From: Rubrivivax rivuli
Lineage (GTDB): Bacteria; Pseudomonadota; Gammaproteobacteria; Burkholderiales; Burkholderiaceae_C
Assembly: GCF_004016505.1 (NCBI RefSeq)
Contig: NZ_SACR01000003.1
Location: forward strand, 62,001-126,000
Direction of reading: 5' to 3'
DNA: 64,000 bases
In this document: positions 34,809 to 44,900 of the stretch, in pieces
Layout of the letters: each line of letters opens with the position of its first letter
Position numbering within the stretch: the stretch's first letter is position 1
Program-made: the position numbers and the translations under genes
Notes under the pieces: generated by a model
The model's input: the letters and a program-made list of their open reading frames with translations, nothing else
The model's database searches: none
What the model was told of the DNA's origin: nothing

Positions 34809-36716
34809 TCAGTTTCTGTCGCACGATATTCCTTTGCACGGAGGGAAGGTCCGTTCAGGTTTTTTCTTTTCCACTACTACGGTCGTCGGCACAATCACCT
34901 GTGCGGGCGCCGCAACTGTCGATCCTGCGAACCGCCGGGGTGGTGTGAACTGGGGCACCGCGCTACGAGCAACTTGCACCGCCTGATCCACCGTTTCGCA
35001 CAGTGGGTGATCTGGGTCGATTGAGCAAGCTGCCGAGATCGTTCTTGCGAACCGCGTATTCAATACCCACTGTCGCACCCCCTCGGACATGGCCAGTTTC
35101 GCTTCAGCGGAAGCATTGGCCAAATCGGACTGGCATAGATCAGCTCGGTCTGAGAACAAGACGCAAACCGCCTTCGCGTCTGCTATGTCACCAGTTTCCA
35201 CGCCGTTCGACTTGACGGTTTGCAAAGGCAACCGCGCCAGTTTTTCTAGATACAGCGTCGTGACCGCATGCCTGTCCATGGCTACAGTTTTTTGGTCAAC
35301 CTCGCTTTTGGTCCCAGCTTCCCTTGAGGTGCCCGACAGAGCGGACACCAATCTTCCGACAAAGCCTTCTTTCTCAACCTTGCTCAGGGGCCGTTCACCG
35401 GTTGCTGGCTCCGCCTCGTTCACGCGCGTCAACAAAGCATCAGACCGAAGGCAGGTAGAGGCTTCGTGGTCCGTGGGAATGGACTCCATATTGCACACTA
35501 CATTGGTACGGCACCAGGCCACCACTTTTCGTATGCACTGGGCGATTCCAGCGCTCAGCCGAGCCTCTGCCGCGAGCTCGGCCACCAAGCATACCTCGTC
35601 ATTTTTGTCGCCGTCCGTTTGTGCCTTACACACATCGGACTGCTTGTCGATCTTCTGAAACGGGAACTGGTATCGCGGCCTATTGAACACCGTTTGGCGG
35701 TAGTTAGCGGCGAGGTCATCGAACTTTTCCGCCAGTTCCGCCATGTAGGTGATAAGCGGCGGTGAAGTACGCAGCGCTATCAGCTCTTCAGGGAAGTCAG
35801 GTAGCGATTCAAAAGGCATGAGGATCACGCCGACCGGCGCCGCGTTTTCAGCGTTGACCCCTGCGGCAAAGCCTTGCAAACCAGCGATCGCTTCGCTGTC
35901 TTTGACCGGAAGTTTCGGCGGGCCTCCCACCTGCGACAGGTGGATGGCGGACTCGTTTTTCGACAGCTTCTCAACCAGATCGCGGCCGACCGAAAGCGAT
36001 GCCTTGAACCGACCCACGCCGCCAGAGGCGTTGGCGCTGATCTGCTTCTTCCGCTCTTCGTCACTCAACGCCAATGTAAACTGCAAATGGCTTTCTGCGC
36101 CGCGCTCAATAGCCACCACAAAAGAGTCGCCACAGGCGCTGAAGAACTCGGCCAATGCCTTACGCCGTTTTCGCAGGTCACCTGATCTGGCTGCTTCGGA
36201 CAGCGTTTTCGCCCAATCAGGCCTGATTTCGATCCTGTTGTTGTCCGAGGGCATGAGGTAGGTGCCGAATTTCTTAAAGGACACCTGGGCCAACACGGTG
36301 CGGCTACTACGGTCCGCTTCGAAGCTCTCTGCGAACCCGGCGGAAGCGCGGGCTACGCCATAGCGAGCAGCAGCATTGATCCGCAAAGCCTTATAGATTT
36401 GATCGCGGCTGAAAACTTCTGTGAACTTATAGTTCAGGCTCGAGTGCTCCAGCTTGCCTTCGACCTTACTGCCAATCACACAGCGGCTTGCGGTAGGCAC
36501 TCCCATCGTCCGGTACCACCCGCGCCCTAGCTCCACGCCTTCGGGCGGGAAGTTCTCAGAAAACGACGCATAAGGGTTGTATTGCGCATGCGCTGCGCTT
36601 GTCAGCAATGAGCACAAAGCCGCAGCGGTTGTGATGATGGTTCGCTTTGCCAGCCCAGCCAGAGTGCCCCGGCCCATGGCACAGGACGTACGGTCCAAAA
36701 ACCTTTTAACTAGCAT
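34809..36716 (-). CDS. Secreted MACPF/CDC-like putative pore-forming protein
   Basis: A 635-residue protein from ATG 36716 (GGAGCAGGACCAG upstream). It has a signal peptide (GLAKRTIITTAAALCSLLTS, cleavage near AHAQ). Residues 60-290 carry a pattern like the MACPF signature: the FFSACGDSFVVAIERGAESH segment corresponds to the YGTHFV...GG box, with flanking long helices rich in Lys/Glu (RSGDLRKRRKALAEFFSACG). GGVGRFKASLSVGRDLVEKL follows. The C-terminal half is Cys-rich and unassigned and ends FPPCKGISCDRN. GC is lower than in neighbours. Pore formation is inferred only from this motif. Confidence 0.55.
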   Translation of the reverse strand: MLVKRFLDRTSCAMGRGTLAGLAKRTIITTAAALCSLLTSAAHAQYNPYASFSENFPPEGVELGRGWYRTMGVPTASRCVIGSKVEGKLEHSSLNYKFTEVFSRDQIYKALRINAAARYGVARASAGFAESFEADRSSRTVLAQVSFKKFGTYLMPSDNNRIEIRPDWAKTLSEAARSGDLRKRRKALAEFFSACGDSFVVAIERGAESHLQFTLALSDEERKKQISANASGGVGRFKASLSVGRDLVEKLSKNESAIHLSQVGGPPKLPVKDSEAIAGLQGFAAGVNAENAAPVGVILMPFESLPDFPEELIALRTSPPLITYMAELAEKFDDLAANYRQTVFNRPRYQFPFQKIDKQSDVCKAQTDGDKNDEVCLVAELAAEARLSAGIAQCIRKVVAWCRTNVVCNMESIPTDHEASTCLRSDALLTRVNEAEPATGERPLSKVEKEGFVGRLVSALSGTSREAGTKSEVDQKTVAMDRHAVTTLYLEKLARLPLQTVKSNGVETGDIADAKAVCVLFSDRADLCQSDLANASAEAKLAMSEGVRQWVLNTRFARTISAACSIDPDHPLCETVDQAVQVARSAVPQFTPPRRFAGSTVAAPAQVIVPTTVVVEKKKPERTFPPCKGISCDRN

Positions 36717-36761
36717 CTGGTCCTGCTCCCTCTTCCAAGTGTGGTGGTGACTGACCTTGCC

Positions 36762-36900
36762 CTGGAATCCGTATCCCATAGGGGGACCAGGCGCTGGCTT
36801 GCCGATGTTGGCCAGCAAGCCAGTCTTCTTCGAGTTGAATCGCGCCGGAATAGGCCAGCGTCGAGTGCATCCTAGTTCAGTTGTACCAGAGCACGCACTT
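36762..36900 (-). pseudogene. IS3-family transposase C-terminal remnant
   Basis: Reading the minus strand gives RLHMQRFKCVLWYN, stop, TRMHSTLAYSGAIQLEEDWL, then AGQHRQASAWSPYGIRIPGQ. The TRxHSTLxYxSPxQxExxW pattern is the usual end of IS3-family OrfB transposases. A TGA interrupts the frame inside WYN(Q/R)TR, and further stops lie upstream, so only a broken tail remains. Confidence 0.7.
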
Positions 36901-37749
36901 GAACCGTTGCATGTGCAGCCGTCACACCAACTCGATGCCCATGGACTCGGGGTCAACCCTGACACCTGGACACAGCGAGCTACAAGCAAACCCTAAGGAG
37001 CAGGCGGAATCGCACAAGCCGGTGTCGCAGCCGTGAGTTCCAAGCCATCCACGCCAGGATCAGCCCCCCCCCCATGCGTCAGTGGAGCTTTTTCAGCGAC
37101 CGTTTGAAACTCCCGTGCTGCAAGCCACCGCTCGTGCTCTGAGCCGTCGCTCGCGGACGGCGGCTGCTGGCCGAACCCGGCCGACCATGCAGGCCACCTG
37201 TCAACGGTCATCCGACTTGGCGGCGTTGCCCTGAGCGGCCGGTCTGCATGAACGTAGCCAGTGGCCGGGTTCGGCCACAAGGCGTCTTTCCCGGCCGGCT
37301 CGGAAATCTCGCCTCGGCGAAGCTCTGAAGGTCAGGTTTCCGGCGACGAGTCTGGACCGCTGGTTGGCTCAAGCCGGCCACAAGCTGCCGTTGGCGGAAG
37401 AGCGCTTACGACTGGGCCCCCGCAAGGCTGACAACTTGTACAGGTTTTTGGTGCATCGAAGCAGAGTTCTCGAATTGGCTCGGTATCCCAGCCTGACTGA
37501 TAGGTTTACTAACCTGTATTGGCCCCAACGACATTCGGCGTACACCTCCCGATCGTGCGGCCTGCCGAACTGCGCTCGCACCGCTCGACTCACGCGGCGA
37601 GAAGATCGACGTGACGGTAGCGCCGCCAATGACTCTAAGTCGATACAGCCCGCGCTGACCCTGGCCAGCAAAGGCGGTGGCCCGGACCCCGGCCGCCAAG
37701 AACTTGCTCGTCCCAGGCCTCGGCCCTAGAGTGGCGGGGGGAGGCACCA
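36901..37749. other. Gap between IS3 remnant and protease operon
   Basis: No supported gene in about 850 bases. It includes a run of ten C residues at 37074-37083 and GC-rich degenerate sequence akin to other intergenic gaps of the island. The protease gene's ribosome-binding site GGGGGAGG ends it. No clear promoter was read. Confidence 0.4.
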
Positions 37750-39489
37750 ATGACGGACGAGAATCAGCACAGGGTAGTCGCGGACAACTTCGCCCGGCGC
37801 TTCGCACCTCCGGAGCTCTATGACCCCAGGAAGCGTCGCGAGTGGAAGCTGGGGCGGACGGATGACGATCGCGGACCCTATGTCATTGAGCTGAACCTGC
37901 AGCACATCGAAGGCCTGCCGGGCGCGATTACCGCACTAGATGGTCTGCTGAACGAGCTCGACAGCAACGGCCGCGGGCCATCGAAGGCCGACTACATCTC
38001 GAAGACATACGCCCGTGTCCTGTTGACCCTGGCCGAGTGGCAGGAGCTGTTGGTGCAAGACGGGCGCCAGGCGGAGCAACTTGCCACTGAGTCGACAGAG
38101 AGGATGGTGGCTGAGGGTAGCCGCGCGGCCGGCGGACCTGGGCTGGATCCAATGCGCTATCGCGCGATCTACAAGCTCTGGCCCGACTTTCCCGTATACA
38201 GCCAGATCTACCGCTCGGTCGCCACCATCAAGTCGGATGCGGCCGTTAAGTCGTATGGCGCTGGCGGAGTGGGCATCGTGTGGGCGGTCATCGATTCCGG
38301 AATCGATCGTTCGCATCCACACTTTCATACGTCCGGGGGGCACACACTTGATTCGCCGGAGGTGCACGATCTGCATCGCTGTTTTGTCGACGGAACGGGC
38401 CGCGTCCCTGGTCTCGACATTCCGTTTCTGGCACCGGCGCCCCTCGACCCGGACGATCAGGAGGTGCTACCGCGTCCGCCCGCTAACGCATCGAAAGAGG
38501 AGCACCAGGCGTACAGCCGGAAACGGAGGGCGCTGATCGACGCACATCGGGAGCGGGCGCTGGTCGACGACTTTGGCCATGGCACGCATGTCGCCGGGAT
38601 CATCGCAGGCGGGGCGAAGGATGGCACCCCGGTGCGACTGCTGGAGCTCGCCGAGCGTGTCGGTGCAGACGGCAATCTCGAGCGTCGGCAGTTTGAACTC
38701 AGTGAGACCATGCCCGCGCAGCGCGTCCGGGGAATGGCACCCGACTGCCGATTGATCAGCCTGCGGGTGCTCGATAGCAACGGCGAGGGCCGCTCCAGCG
38801 ATGTGATCCGGGCACTTGCCTACGTACGCGAGCGGTTGAACGACAACCCGAAGCTCCTGCGCGTGCACGGCGTGAATCTGAGCGTCGGCTACGAGTTTGA
38901 TGCCGAGATGTTCGCCTGTGGACAGAGCCCGATATGCGCGGAGGCCAACCGCCTGGTCCAGTCTGGTGTTGTTGTTGTAGCTGCGGCAGGGAACACGGGC
39001 TTCGGCACTGTAGCGGCCGCGGTGCGTCCGACCAAGGTTGGACTTTCTAACACAATCAACGATCCGGGCAACGCCGAACTGGCAATCACCGTCGGCGCCA
39101 CCCACCGCGACTCGCCATACACCTTCGGCGTCTCCTATTTCTCGTCTAAAGGGCCTACGGGTGACGGGCGGCTAAAGCCGGATCTGGTGGCACCCGGCGA
39201 GCGCATCACGTCTTGCGGCGCAGGGCGCCGCCTGGCGAACGCCCGTCTCGGCGCCGGGTCTGGCGGGGCCGACGGGACGGCGTACTACATGGAAGACAGC
39301 GGCACGAGCATGGCGGCGCCACACGTTTCGGGCGCGGTTGCTGCCTTCCTGTCCATTCGCAGGGAGTTCATCGGCAAGCCGCTCGACGTGAAGCGTATCT
39401 TTCTGGCTACCGCGAGCCCGCTCGGCCGCGAACGCTATTTCGAGGGGCACGGACTCATCGACCTAATCCGTGCCATTCAATCGATCTAA
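37750..39489 (+). CDS. Cytosolic subtilisin-like (S8) serine protease
   Basis: A 579-residue protein without a signal peptide. Catalytic residues are clear: Asp182 in AVIDSGIDRSHP, His277 in DDFGHGTHVAGI, Asn415 in AAAGNTGFG and Ser520 in DSGTSMAAPHVSG. Residues 1-160 are an unassigned N-terminal domain (ELNLQHIEGLPGAITALDGL, SKTYARVLLTLAEWQELLVQ) that may act as prodomain or sensor. The protease domain has a roughly 70-residue insertion after Asp182. It is followed 16 bp later by a serine hydrolase gene and then by a DLH gene. An intracellular subtilisin in a defense island suggests target-activated proteolysis. Confidence 0.9.
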   Translation: MTDENQHRVVADNFARRFAPPELYDPRKRREWKLGRTDDDRGPYVIELNLQHIEGLPGAITALDGLLNELDSNGRGPSKADYISKTYARVLLTLAEWQELLVQDGRQAEQLATESTERMVAEGSRAAGGPGLDPMRYRAIYKLWPDFPVYSQIYRSVATIKSDAAVKSYGAGGVGIVWAVIDSGIDRSHPHFHTSGGHTLDSPEVHDLHRCFVDGTGRVPGLDIPFLAPAPLDPDDQEVLPRPPANASKEEHQAYSRKRRALIDAHRERALVDDFGHGTHVAGIIAGGAKDGTPVRLLELAERVGADGNLERRQFELSETMPAQRVRGMAPDCRLISLRVLDSNGEGRSSDVIRALAYVRERLNDNPKLLRVHGVNLSVGYEFDAEMFACGQSPICAEANRLVQSGVVVVAAAGNTGFGTVAAAVRPTKVGLSNTINDPGNAELAITVGATHRDSPYTFGVSYFSSKGPTGDGRLKPDLVAPGERITSCGAGRRLANARLGAGSGGADGTAYYMEDSGTSMAAPHVSGAVAAFLSIRREFIGKPLDVKRIFLATASPLGRERYFEGHGLIDLIRAIQSI

Positions 39490-39505
39490 AGCGGAGGACA
39501 CAGCA

Positions 39506-40858
39506 ATGGCTATAGCGACCTTCGATGTGGAGTTCACCAAGGACGGTAGCGTGTTTGACGGCGCGCAATTGACTGCGCTGACCGCCGGCCTGGGACCGTT
39601 CAGCGACCTTCTGGTGCTGTCGCACGGGTGGAACAACGATATGGCGGAGGCGACATGCTTGTATGACGACCTCCTGGGCAACGCCGACAGACTGCTCCGT
39701 CTTCGTGAGCAAGACGTCGTCCCGGAGACGCTTTGTGCGTTCACCGACCGGCTGCGCGGACGCACCTTTGCCGCATTGCGAATCTACTGGCCGAGCAAGA
39801 AGTTCGCCGACGCGGATCTTATCCCCGGCGGCGGCGCAGCGACCGCAAAGGCCGAGAAGGACAACTTCGACGCCGTTCGAAGGGTCTTGGACGAACTCAA
39901 GGTGGATCCGCAGCGGCTCGGAGACCGCGCGGTCGATCCCATCCGGCATGCTGCGATGGAGCAGGCGAAGGCACTGCTACCGAATCTGGCGACCGCGGCC
40001 GCGCAGAGGGAGTTTGTCGATCTACTGCGAAGGATGCTAGATCCCGCGGCAGCCGAACAGGACGATGCTTCGGAGGACTTCCTGTCGGCTGCCCCGGAGA
40101 CGCTCTTCGCCAACGCGGCGATGCCCGTCACCGCGCCCGGCGGTGGCGTGAACGGCGGCAATGCCGGGATTTCGGATGGCACGGCGACAGGCCTGCTGGG
40201 TGATCTGCTTAGCGGCGTACAGGCAGCGGCACGCCGCATCGCCAACTACGCGACCTACTATGAGATGAAGGCGCGCGCCGGCGCCGTTGGAGGCACGGGC
40301 GTGGCGGACGTGCTGCGGCAGGTCCGGCAGCACAAGCCCTCGCTGAGACTCCACCTCGTCGGCCATAGCTTCGGCGGGCGCCTCGTGACCGCCGCCGCTA
40401 ACGCACTGCCTTCCAACACGGCCGCAGTGTCCATGAGTCTGCTTCAGGCGGCGTTTTCGCACAACGGACTATCTGGAGGATTCGGGGACCCGCCACGCAA
40501 GAAGGGCTTCTTCCGCGCGATAGTCGATGAGCAGCGGATCAGCGGCCCGATCATCATTACGCACACAAAGAACGACAAGGCCGTCGGAGTTGCCTACCCC
40601 CTAGCGTCGCGCATCGCTGGCCAGAATGCCGCGGCACTAGGCGACCAGAACGACCCCTATGGCGGCATGGGCCGGAACGGCGCTCAACACACTGATGAGG
40701 CTGATAACGTCGCGACGCTAGGCTTGCCGGGCACCAGCTATGCTTTCAAGCCTGGGCGCATCCACAACATCTCGTCCGACGTGATCACCGGGCACAGCGA
40801 CGTCACCCGAATCGAGGTCGCTTACGCGCTCCTGAGTGCCGCGGGCGCGGTGACATGA
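39506..40858 (+). CDS. Alpha/beta serine hydrolase
   Basis: A 450-residue soluble protein with AGCGGAGGACACAGCA before the ATG. The fold is shown by LLVLSHGWNND at about residues 35-45 (oxyanion HG) and the nucleophile elbow LVGHSFGGRLV with Ser288. Between them is a roughly 180-residue insertion containing a Gly-rich patch (APGGGVNGGNAGISDG) and helices, larger than in common esterases. A probable catalytic His sits near ITGHSDVTRIEVAYALL. The substrate is unknown; lipase-like or effector roles are possible. It overlaps the next gene by 4 bp (ATGA). Confidence 0.85.
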   Translation: MAIATFDVEFTKDGSVFDGAQLTALTAGLGPFSDLLVLSHGWNNDMAEATCLYDDLLGNADRLLRLREQDVVPETLCAFTDRLRGRTFAALRIYWPSKKFADADLIPGGGAATAKAEKDNFDAVRRVLDELKVDPQRLGDRAVDPIRHAAMEQAKALLPNLATAAAQREFVDLLRRMLDPAAAEQDDASEDFLSAAPETLFANAAMPVTAPGGGVNGGNAGISDGTATGLLGDLLSGVQAAARRIANYATYYEMKARAGAVGGTGVADVLRQVRQHKPSLRLHLVGHSFGGRLVTAAANALPSNTAAVSMSLLQAAFSHNGLSGGFGDPPRKKGFFRAIVDEQRISGPIIITHTKNDKAVGVAYPLASRIAGQNAAALGDQNDPYGGMGRNGAQHTDEADNVATLGLPGTSYAFKPGRIHNISSDVITGHSDVTRIEVAYALLSAAGAVT

Positions 40859-41715
40859 GCGACAGCCATGCAAGGTACGCGCCGCCCGGCTCAATGGCCG
40901 AGTTCGGATTTTCCGAGCGTGCGTTCCCGCCGGAAGGGGGCGCGCCCCTGTACGACATCGGTAATGCGAAGGACCGGCCGGTACTTGTAATGCATGAGCT
41001 TCCGGGACTCAACGAGGCCTGCGCACGCTTCGCGAGGCGCCTGTCCGAGCGGAACTTCCATGTCCACGTGCCGCTGCTTTTCGGCAGGTCGCTCGACCCG
41101 ACCCCGGAGTTCGTGCGTACAGTACGCAACTACCGCGCGCTGTGCGTCTCCGAGGAGTTCGCGAACCTCGAGGCAGGCAAGACCGCGCCGATCGCGGCGC
41201 GGCTTCGCGTGCTGGCCGCGCACATTTCCAAGGCGCACGGCGGCGCCAAGGTCGGTGTCATCGGCATGTGTCTCACTGGCAGTTTCGTGATTCCGCTGAT
41301 CATCGAGCCGGGCGTGGCCGCTGCGGTGGCTTCGCAGCCGGCGATCCCGCTGCACCTTGCGCACGTGCTGACAGGTCTGGGGCACGGCCCTTGGAAGGAG
41401 CAGATCAATGTCGACGACGAGGTGCTTAAAGAGGCGGTGGACGTGGCGAAGCGCTTTTGCAAGCCCATTCTGATCCAGCGCTTCAAGAGCGACCGTATCT
41501 GTCCCGGCGAGCGTAACAGGCGCCTGGCGGCGGCGTTCGGATCACTAGCGACAACGGTCGAGTACGAAGGAGGGTCACTTGTGCGTCGACTGTTCAATCC
41601 GCCGCACGCTGTCCTGACCAGTGAGTTCAAGGCAAATGGTGGTGGCCACCTGGGGCAGCAGACGCGCGACGCGTTCGATACCGTTGTTGCCTTCCTCGAC
41701 CAGCATCTTGACTGA
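40855..41715 (+). CDS. Dienelactone-hydrolase-like alpha/beta hydrolase
   Basis: A 286-residue protein with VLVMHELPGLNEACARFARR early, as in dienelactone hydrolases, and the nucleophile elbow VGVIGMCLTGSF with Cys139 in place of Ser. A C-terminal GGGHLGQQTRDAFDTV supplies the His. A Cys nucleophile is the DLH hallmark, but sequence and length (DLH about 230) suggest a divergent substrate. It is translationally coupled to the preceding serine hydrolase. The protease, hydrolase and this enzyme form a three-gene cassette. Confidence 0.85.
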   Translation: MSDSHARYAPPGSMAEFGFSERAFPPEGGAPLYDIGNAKDRPVLVMHELPGLNEACARFARRLSERNFHVHVPLLFGRSLDPTPEFVRTVRNYRALCVSEEFANLEAGKTAPIAARLRVLAAHISKAHGGAKVGVIGMCLTGSFVIPLIIEPGVAAAVASQPAIPLHLAHVLTGLGHGPWKEQINVDDEVLKEAVDVAKRFCKPILIQRFKSDRICPGERNRRLAAAFGSLATTVEYEGGSLVRRLFNPPHAVLTSEFKANGGGHLGQQTRDAFDTVVAFLDQHLD

Positions 41716-41716
41716 G

Positions 41717-41739
41717 CCCCCCCCCCCCCCCCCCCCCCC
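41717..41739. repeat. Homopolymeric C23 tract
   Basis: Twenty-three consecutive C residues start one base after the stop codon of the DLH-like gene and lie 240 bp upstream of the SIR2-STAND gene. Tracts this long are slippage-prone. They can alter spacing in a leader or promoter or mark an assembly artefact. Confidence 0.95.
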
Positions 41740-41979
41740 GCACGAGGGGCCGCCTCCTCAAAGGCGTGGAACAGGCGCCGACTCCCGCTCCCCTCGCGCG
41801 CCGGTCTCCGATACCATGTTTTGCCTCCGGACTTCCCGTCGGACAAACGCGGGTCATGGATCAGTCTCCCTCGCACCCTTTGTCGGCGCACCCTCTACGC
41901 CGGAACACCGCCTACGCGTGGTGGAGCCTTGCTGCTAACCAAGTAGTATCAAACTAGCTCTGGTCAAGTACCTCCAAGT

Positions 41980-44900
41980 ATGCGCCTCTACGACGAACTT
42001 GTTGCGCACGTGAAGGGCAATCGAACGCTCTTTGTCGTCGGCACGGGCGTGTCGATTGGCGCGACCGGAAGAGCTTCAACCGCGAGCTGGGCTGGGCTGG
42101 TCGCCGATGGCGTTCAGTATTGTGCGGAACTGGATCCAAACTTGGCGGACTGGGCTAAGCAGTGCACAGGCTTGCTCAACGATGCTCGCGGCGATGTGGA
42201 CGCTCTGATCGCCGTCGCCACCATGCTGGAGAAGAAGCTTGGCGGCAACGACCGCCAACGCGGGGATTGGGGCGCGTGGCTTCGTAAGTCCATCGGGGAT
42301 CTGGAAGTGTCTGACAGGTCGACAGTTGCTCAGCTTCACGCCCTCGGCCGAGGGAGGCTAGCAACGTGCAACTATGACGACGTCCTGAGCGCTGACAATT
42401 ACCCCCCCGTACCATGGACCAAGACAGCTGAGGTCATACGCGTCCTAACTGGCGAGGATCGAGGCGTCGTTCACTTCCACGGACATTGGAAGACTCCTGA
42501 ATCGGTAGCGCTCGGTTACGCGTCGTATGCCGCGCTCCTGCAGAACGATTCCGCCCAGCACCTTCAACGTGCCATGGCATCCCTTTCTTCCTTTGTCTTT
42601 GTGGGCTTCGGCGCCGGTTTGGAGGACCCGAACTTCGGTGCATTGCTCGAGTGGCTTGGCAAGACCTTTGCTGCACGCGAGTCCCACCACTTCTGGCTTG
42701 TCGCAGACGGCGACATAGACCGTGCAAGCAAGGTGGTGCCTAAGGACTCCAGAGTCGTAGTGCTGGGATACGGCTCGCACCATTCCGATCTTCCACGCTT
42801 TCTCGGTAAACTTGTCGCCAAGGCAAAGCCCGAAGGAGAACCCTGCGAGCAAGACATGTTCGTTGGGCGCCGCAAGGAGATCGACGAATTCAGCAAACGT
42901 CTCTCGCGCTGGCTCGCGGCACCTCCTGAGCCTGCTTGCGTCGCGATCGACGGCCTCGGAGGAGCTGGAAAGACTTCGCTGGCTGAAGTGCTACTCAAGG
43001 AGGCCGAGAAGTCAGAAGTACTTGTTGCGAGTCTGCTGGCGCCAAGAATAAAGACTGTCAGTGATTCGCGCGAGGTTTTGGCGCTGCAGCGTGAGATTGG
43101 CGAGGTTGTGTCGGCGGTTACGCACTCCGCGTTTACTAATTTTGCGGCTGCTGTCAGAGCAGGACTGTCCTCTCGTGAGCGCTCGGGCGCATGGCATGAA
43201 GACCTTCGAAATGCGGTTAAGGCATATGGAGGCAAGCGGCTTGCGATTCTGCTGGATGACTACGAGCGGATCTCGCGCTATCCGCGCAGTCGGTCTGATG
43301 GGGGCGAAGTTGGCCTGGGGCGATTCTGTCACCCCTGGGTGCGTGACGCGATTGTCCGAAGTGCGCCACTCGGGGTTCTTTGGATCCTTGCTGGGCGAGG
43401 CTCGAGTCGGCTGGATCTACCCGACAACGCGCTGGTGTTCCGATTGGGAGGGCTGGAGCGCAGTGCCGTCTTCAAGCTAATCAAGGCAAGCGGCAGCACG
43501 GACTTGCTAGACGACCTTGACCGATTGATGGAAGTAACCGGTGGTCATGCCCTCGCAGTCCGAGTTGCTTTACGTGGAAAGGGGTTCCCTGACGACGAGG
43601 ACGGCCACGAGGCGCTGTCAGAGGCCGACGGAGAAGTCGTTGTCCGAACTCTTCGGTATCTCTGGCTTGAGCAGGAAGCAGGCAGCAACGGTCCTGTCGA
43701 GCGCGATGCTGTCGTCGGACTCGTCCTCGCCGGAGGTCTTCCCAGGGGAGTTGCCGACAAGGTACTAGCCACAGCCAATCCAGAAGGCGGCCATGACATT
43801 GCCTCTCGTCTTTGGCGCACATTCCCGGAACTGTTTAACTCGCCTGGGAAGCTAGACGCCCAAGTTGCTTCCGCGCTGATGCGAACGTTGGAAACACGCA
43901 CTTGGCCAAATGTGGACCCCAACCGAATCGCGACTCAGATTCTCGGCGCGTTGGGTTCGCTCGAGCGTGATTCCCTCGGTGAGACGGACCGGCTCGAAGT
44001 CGATGCGGCAGTCGTTTCGTTGACGGCTTGGCTGCAGCCACAAGAAGCCAGTGCGGCATTGGCAAGGTTCCTGTTGGGGGCACACGTCTCGTCGTCCGGG
44101 TTGCGACGCGCCATTGTCGAGCTCGATGGGCGACCAACGGTTCGCAAGATCGCGGGCTGGAAGGAAGCTTCTCAGCCGATTCCAGCCGAACGGACTCTTG
44201 GTATTCTCTCCCGCAATGCTAAGCAGCCCGCCTTGAAACGCCAACTTGAGATGGCCTGCGATGCATTGCGTTTCGAGCAGCCGAGCGGCAAACTTGACTT
44301 TGGGCAAATACCAACAGCGACAGCCGAACGATCGCTGGCTGCGCACGATCCTCTGGACCGAGAGGTTGCTGCCTACTGGCTAAGCGGGCTAGCGACGCTT
44401 GCTTTCAATGAAGGTGAGCTTGAACGCTCCAAGAGCCTGTGGTTGATTCTGGAACGCGGGGCGCCAACAGACGCTTCGCGGGATCGTGCGCGCATCTATC
44501 TGGCCATGTGTGCAGCCCACCTGGGTCATCCAACTGAGGCAGAAAGATACCTGAGCTACGGCTACGTCTCCGTTGGCGTACGAAAGCGAGTATCTTCCGC
44601 GGCTGAGTTGGCCAAGGAACGCAACCTTAAACTCGCACGAAGGCTTATAGAGTCGCGTGATCCGCAAGGCGCACATCAGATTGTGCTGCGAATGTCGGAC
44701 GAGTTCCCCGGCGACCCTGCGGTGGTCGAGCGGCTCGTACACACGAGTCGCCGTACAGGTGCGGACGGGCCAAGAGTGCCAAGCGATCCAACCCGACTGA
44801 CCAGCGTTCGCTTCATCATCTATGTGGGCGAACTAGCGCTCAGCAAAGGCGATGTGAGTACGGCAGAAAAGTTCTTCCTTGTCTCAGAGCGAAAAGCACG

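Noticed and set aside
34809..36989. Extension of the MACPF-like protein upstream to 36989
   Set aside because: The extra 91 codons overlap the IS3 remnant in another frame; the ATG at 36716 has a ribosome-binding site and signal peptide.
36993..37729. Short frames in the gap before the protease operon
   Set aside because: Composition resembles random GC-rich DNA; no start sites or motifs.
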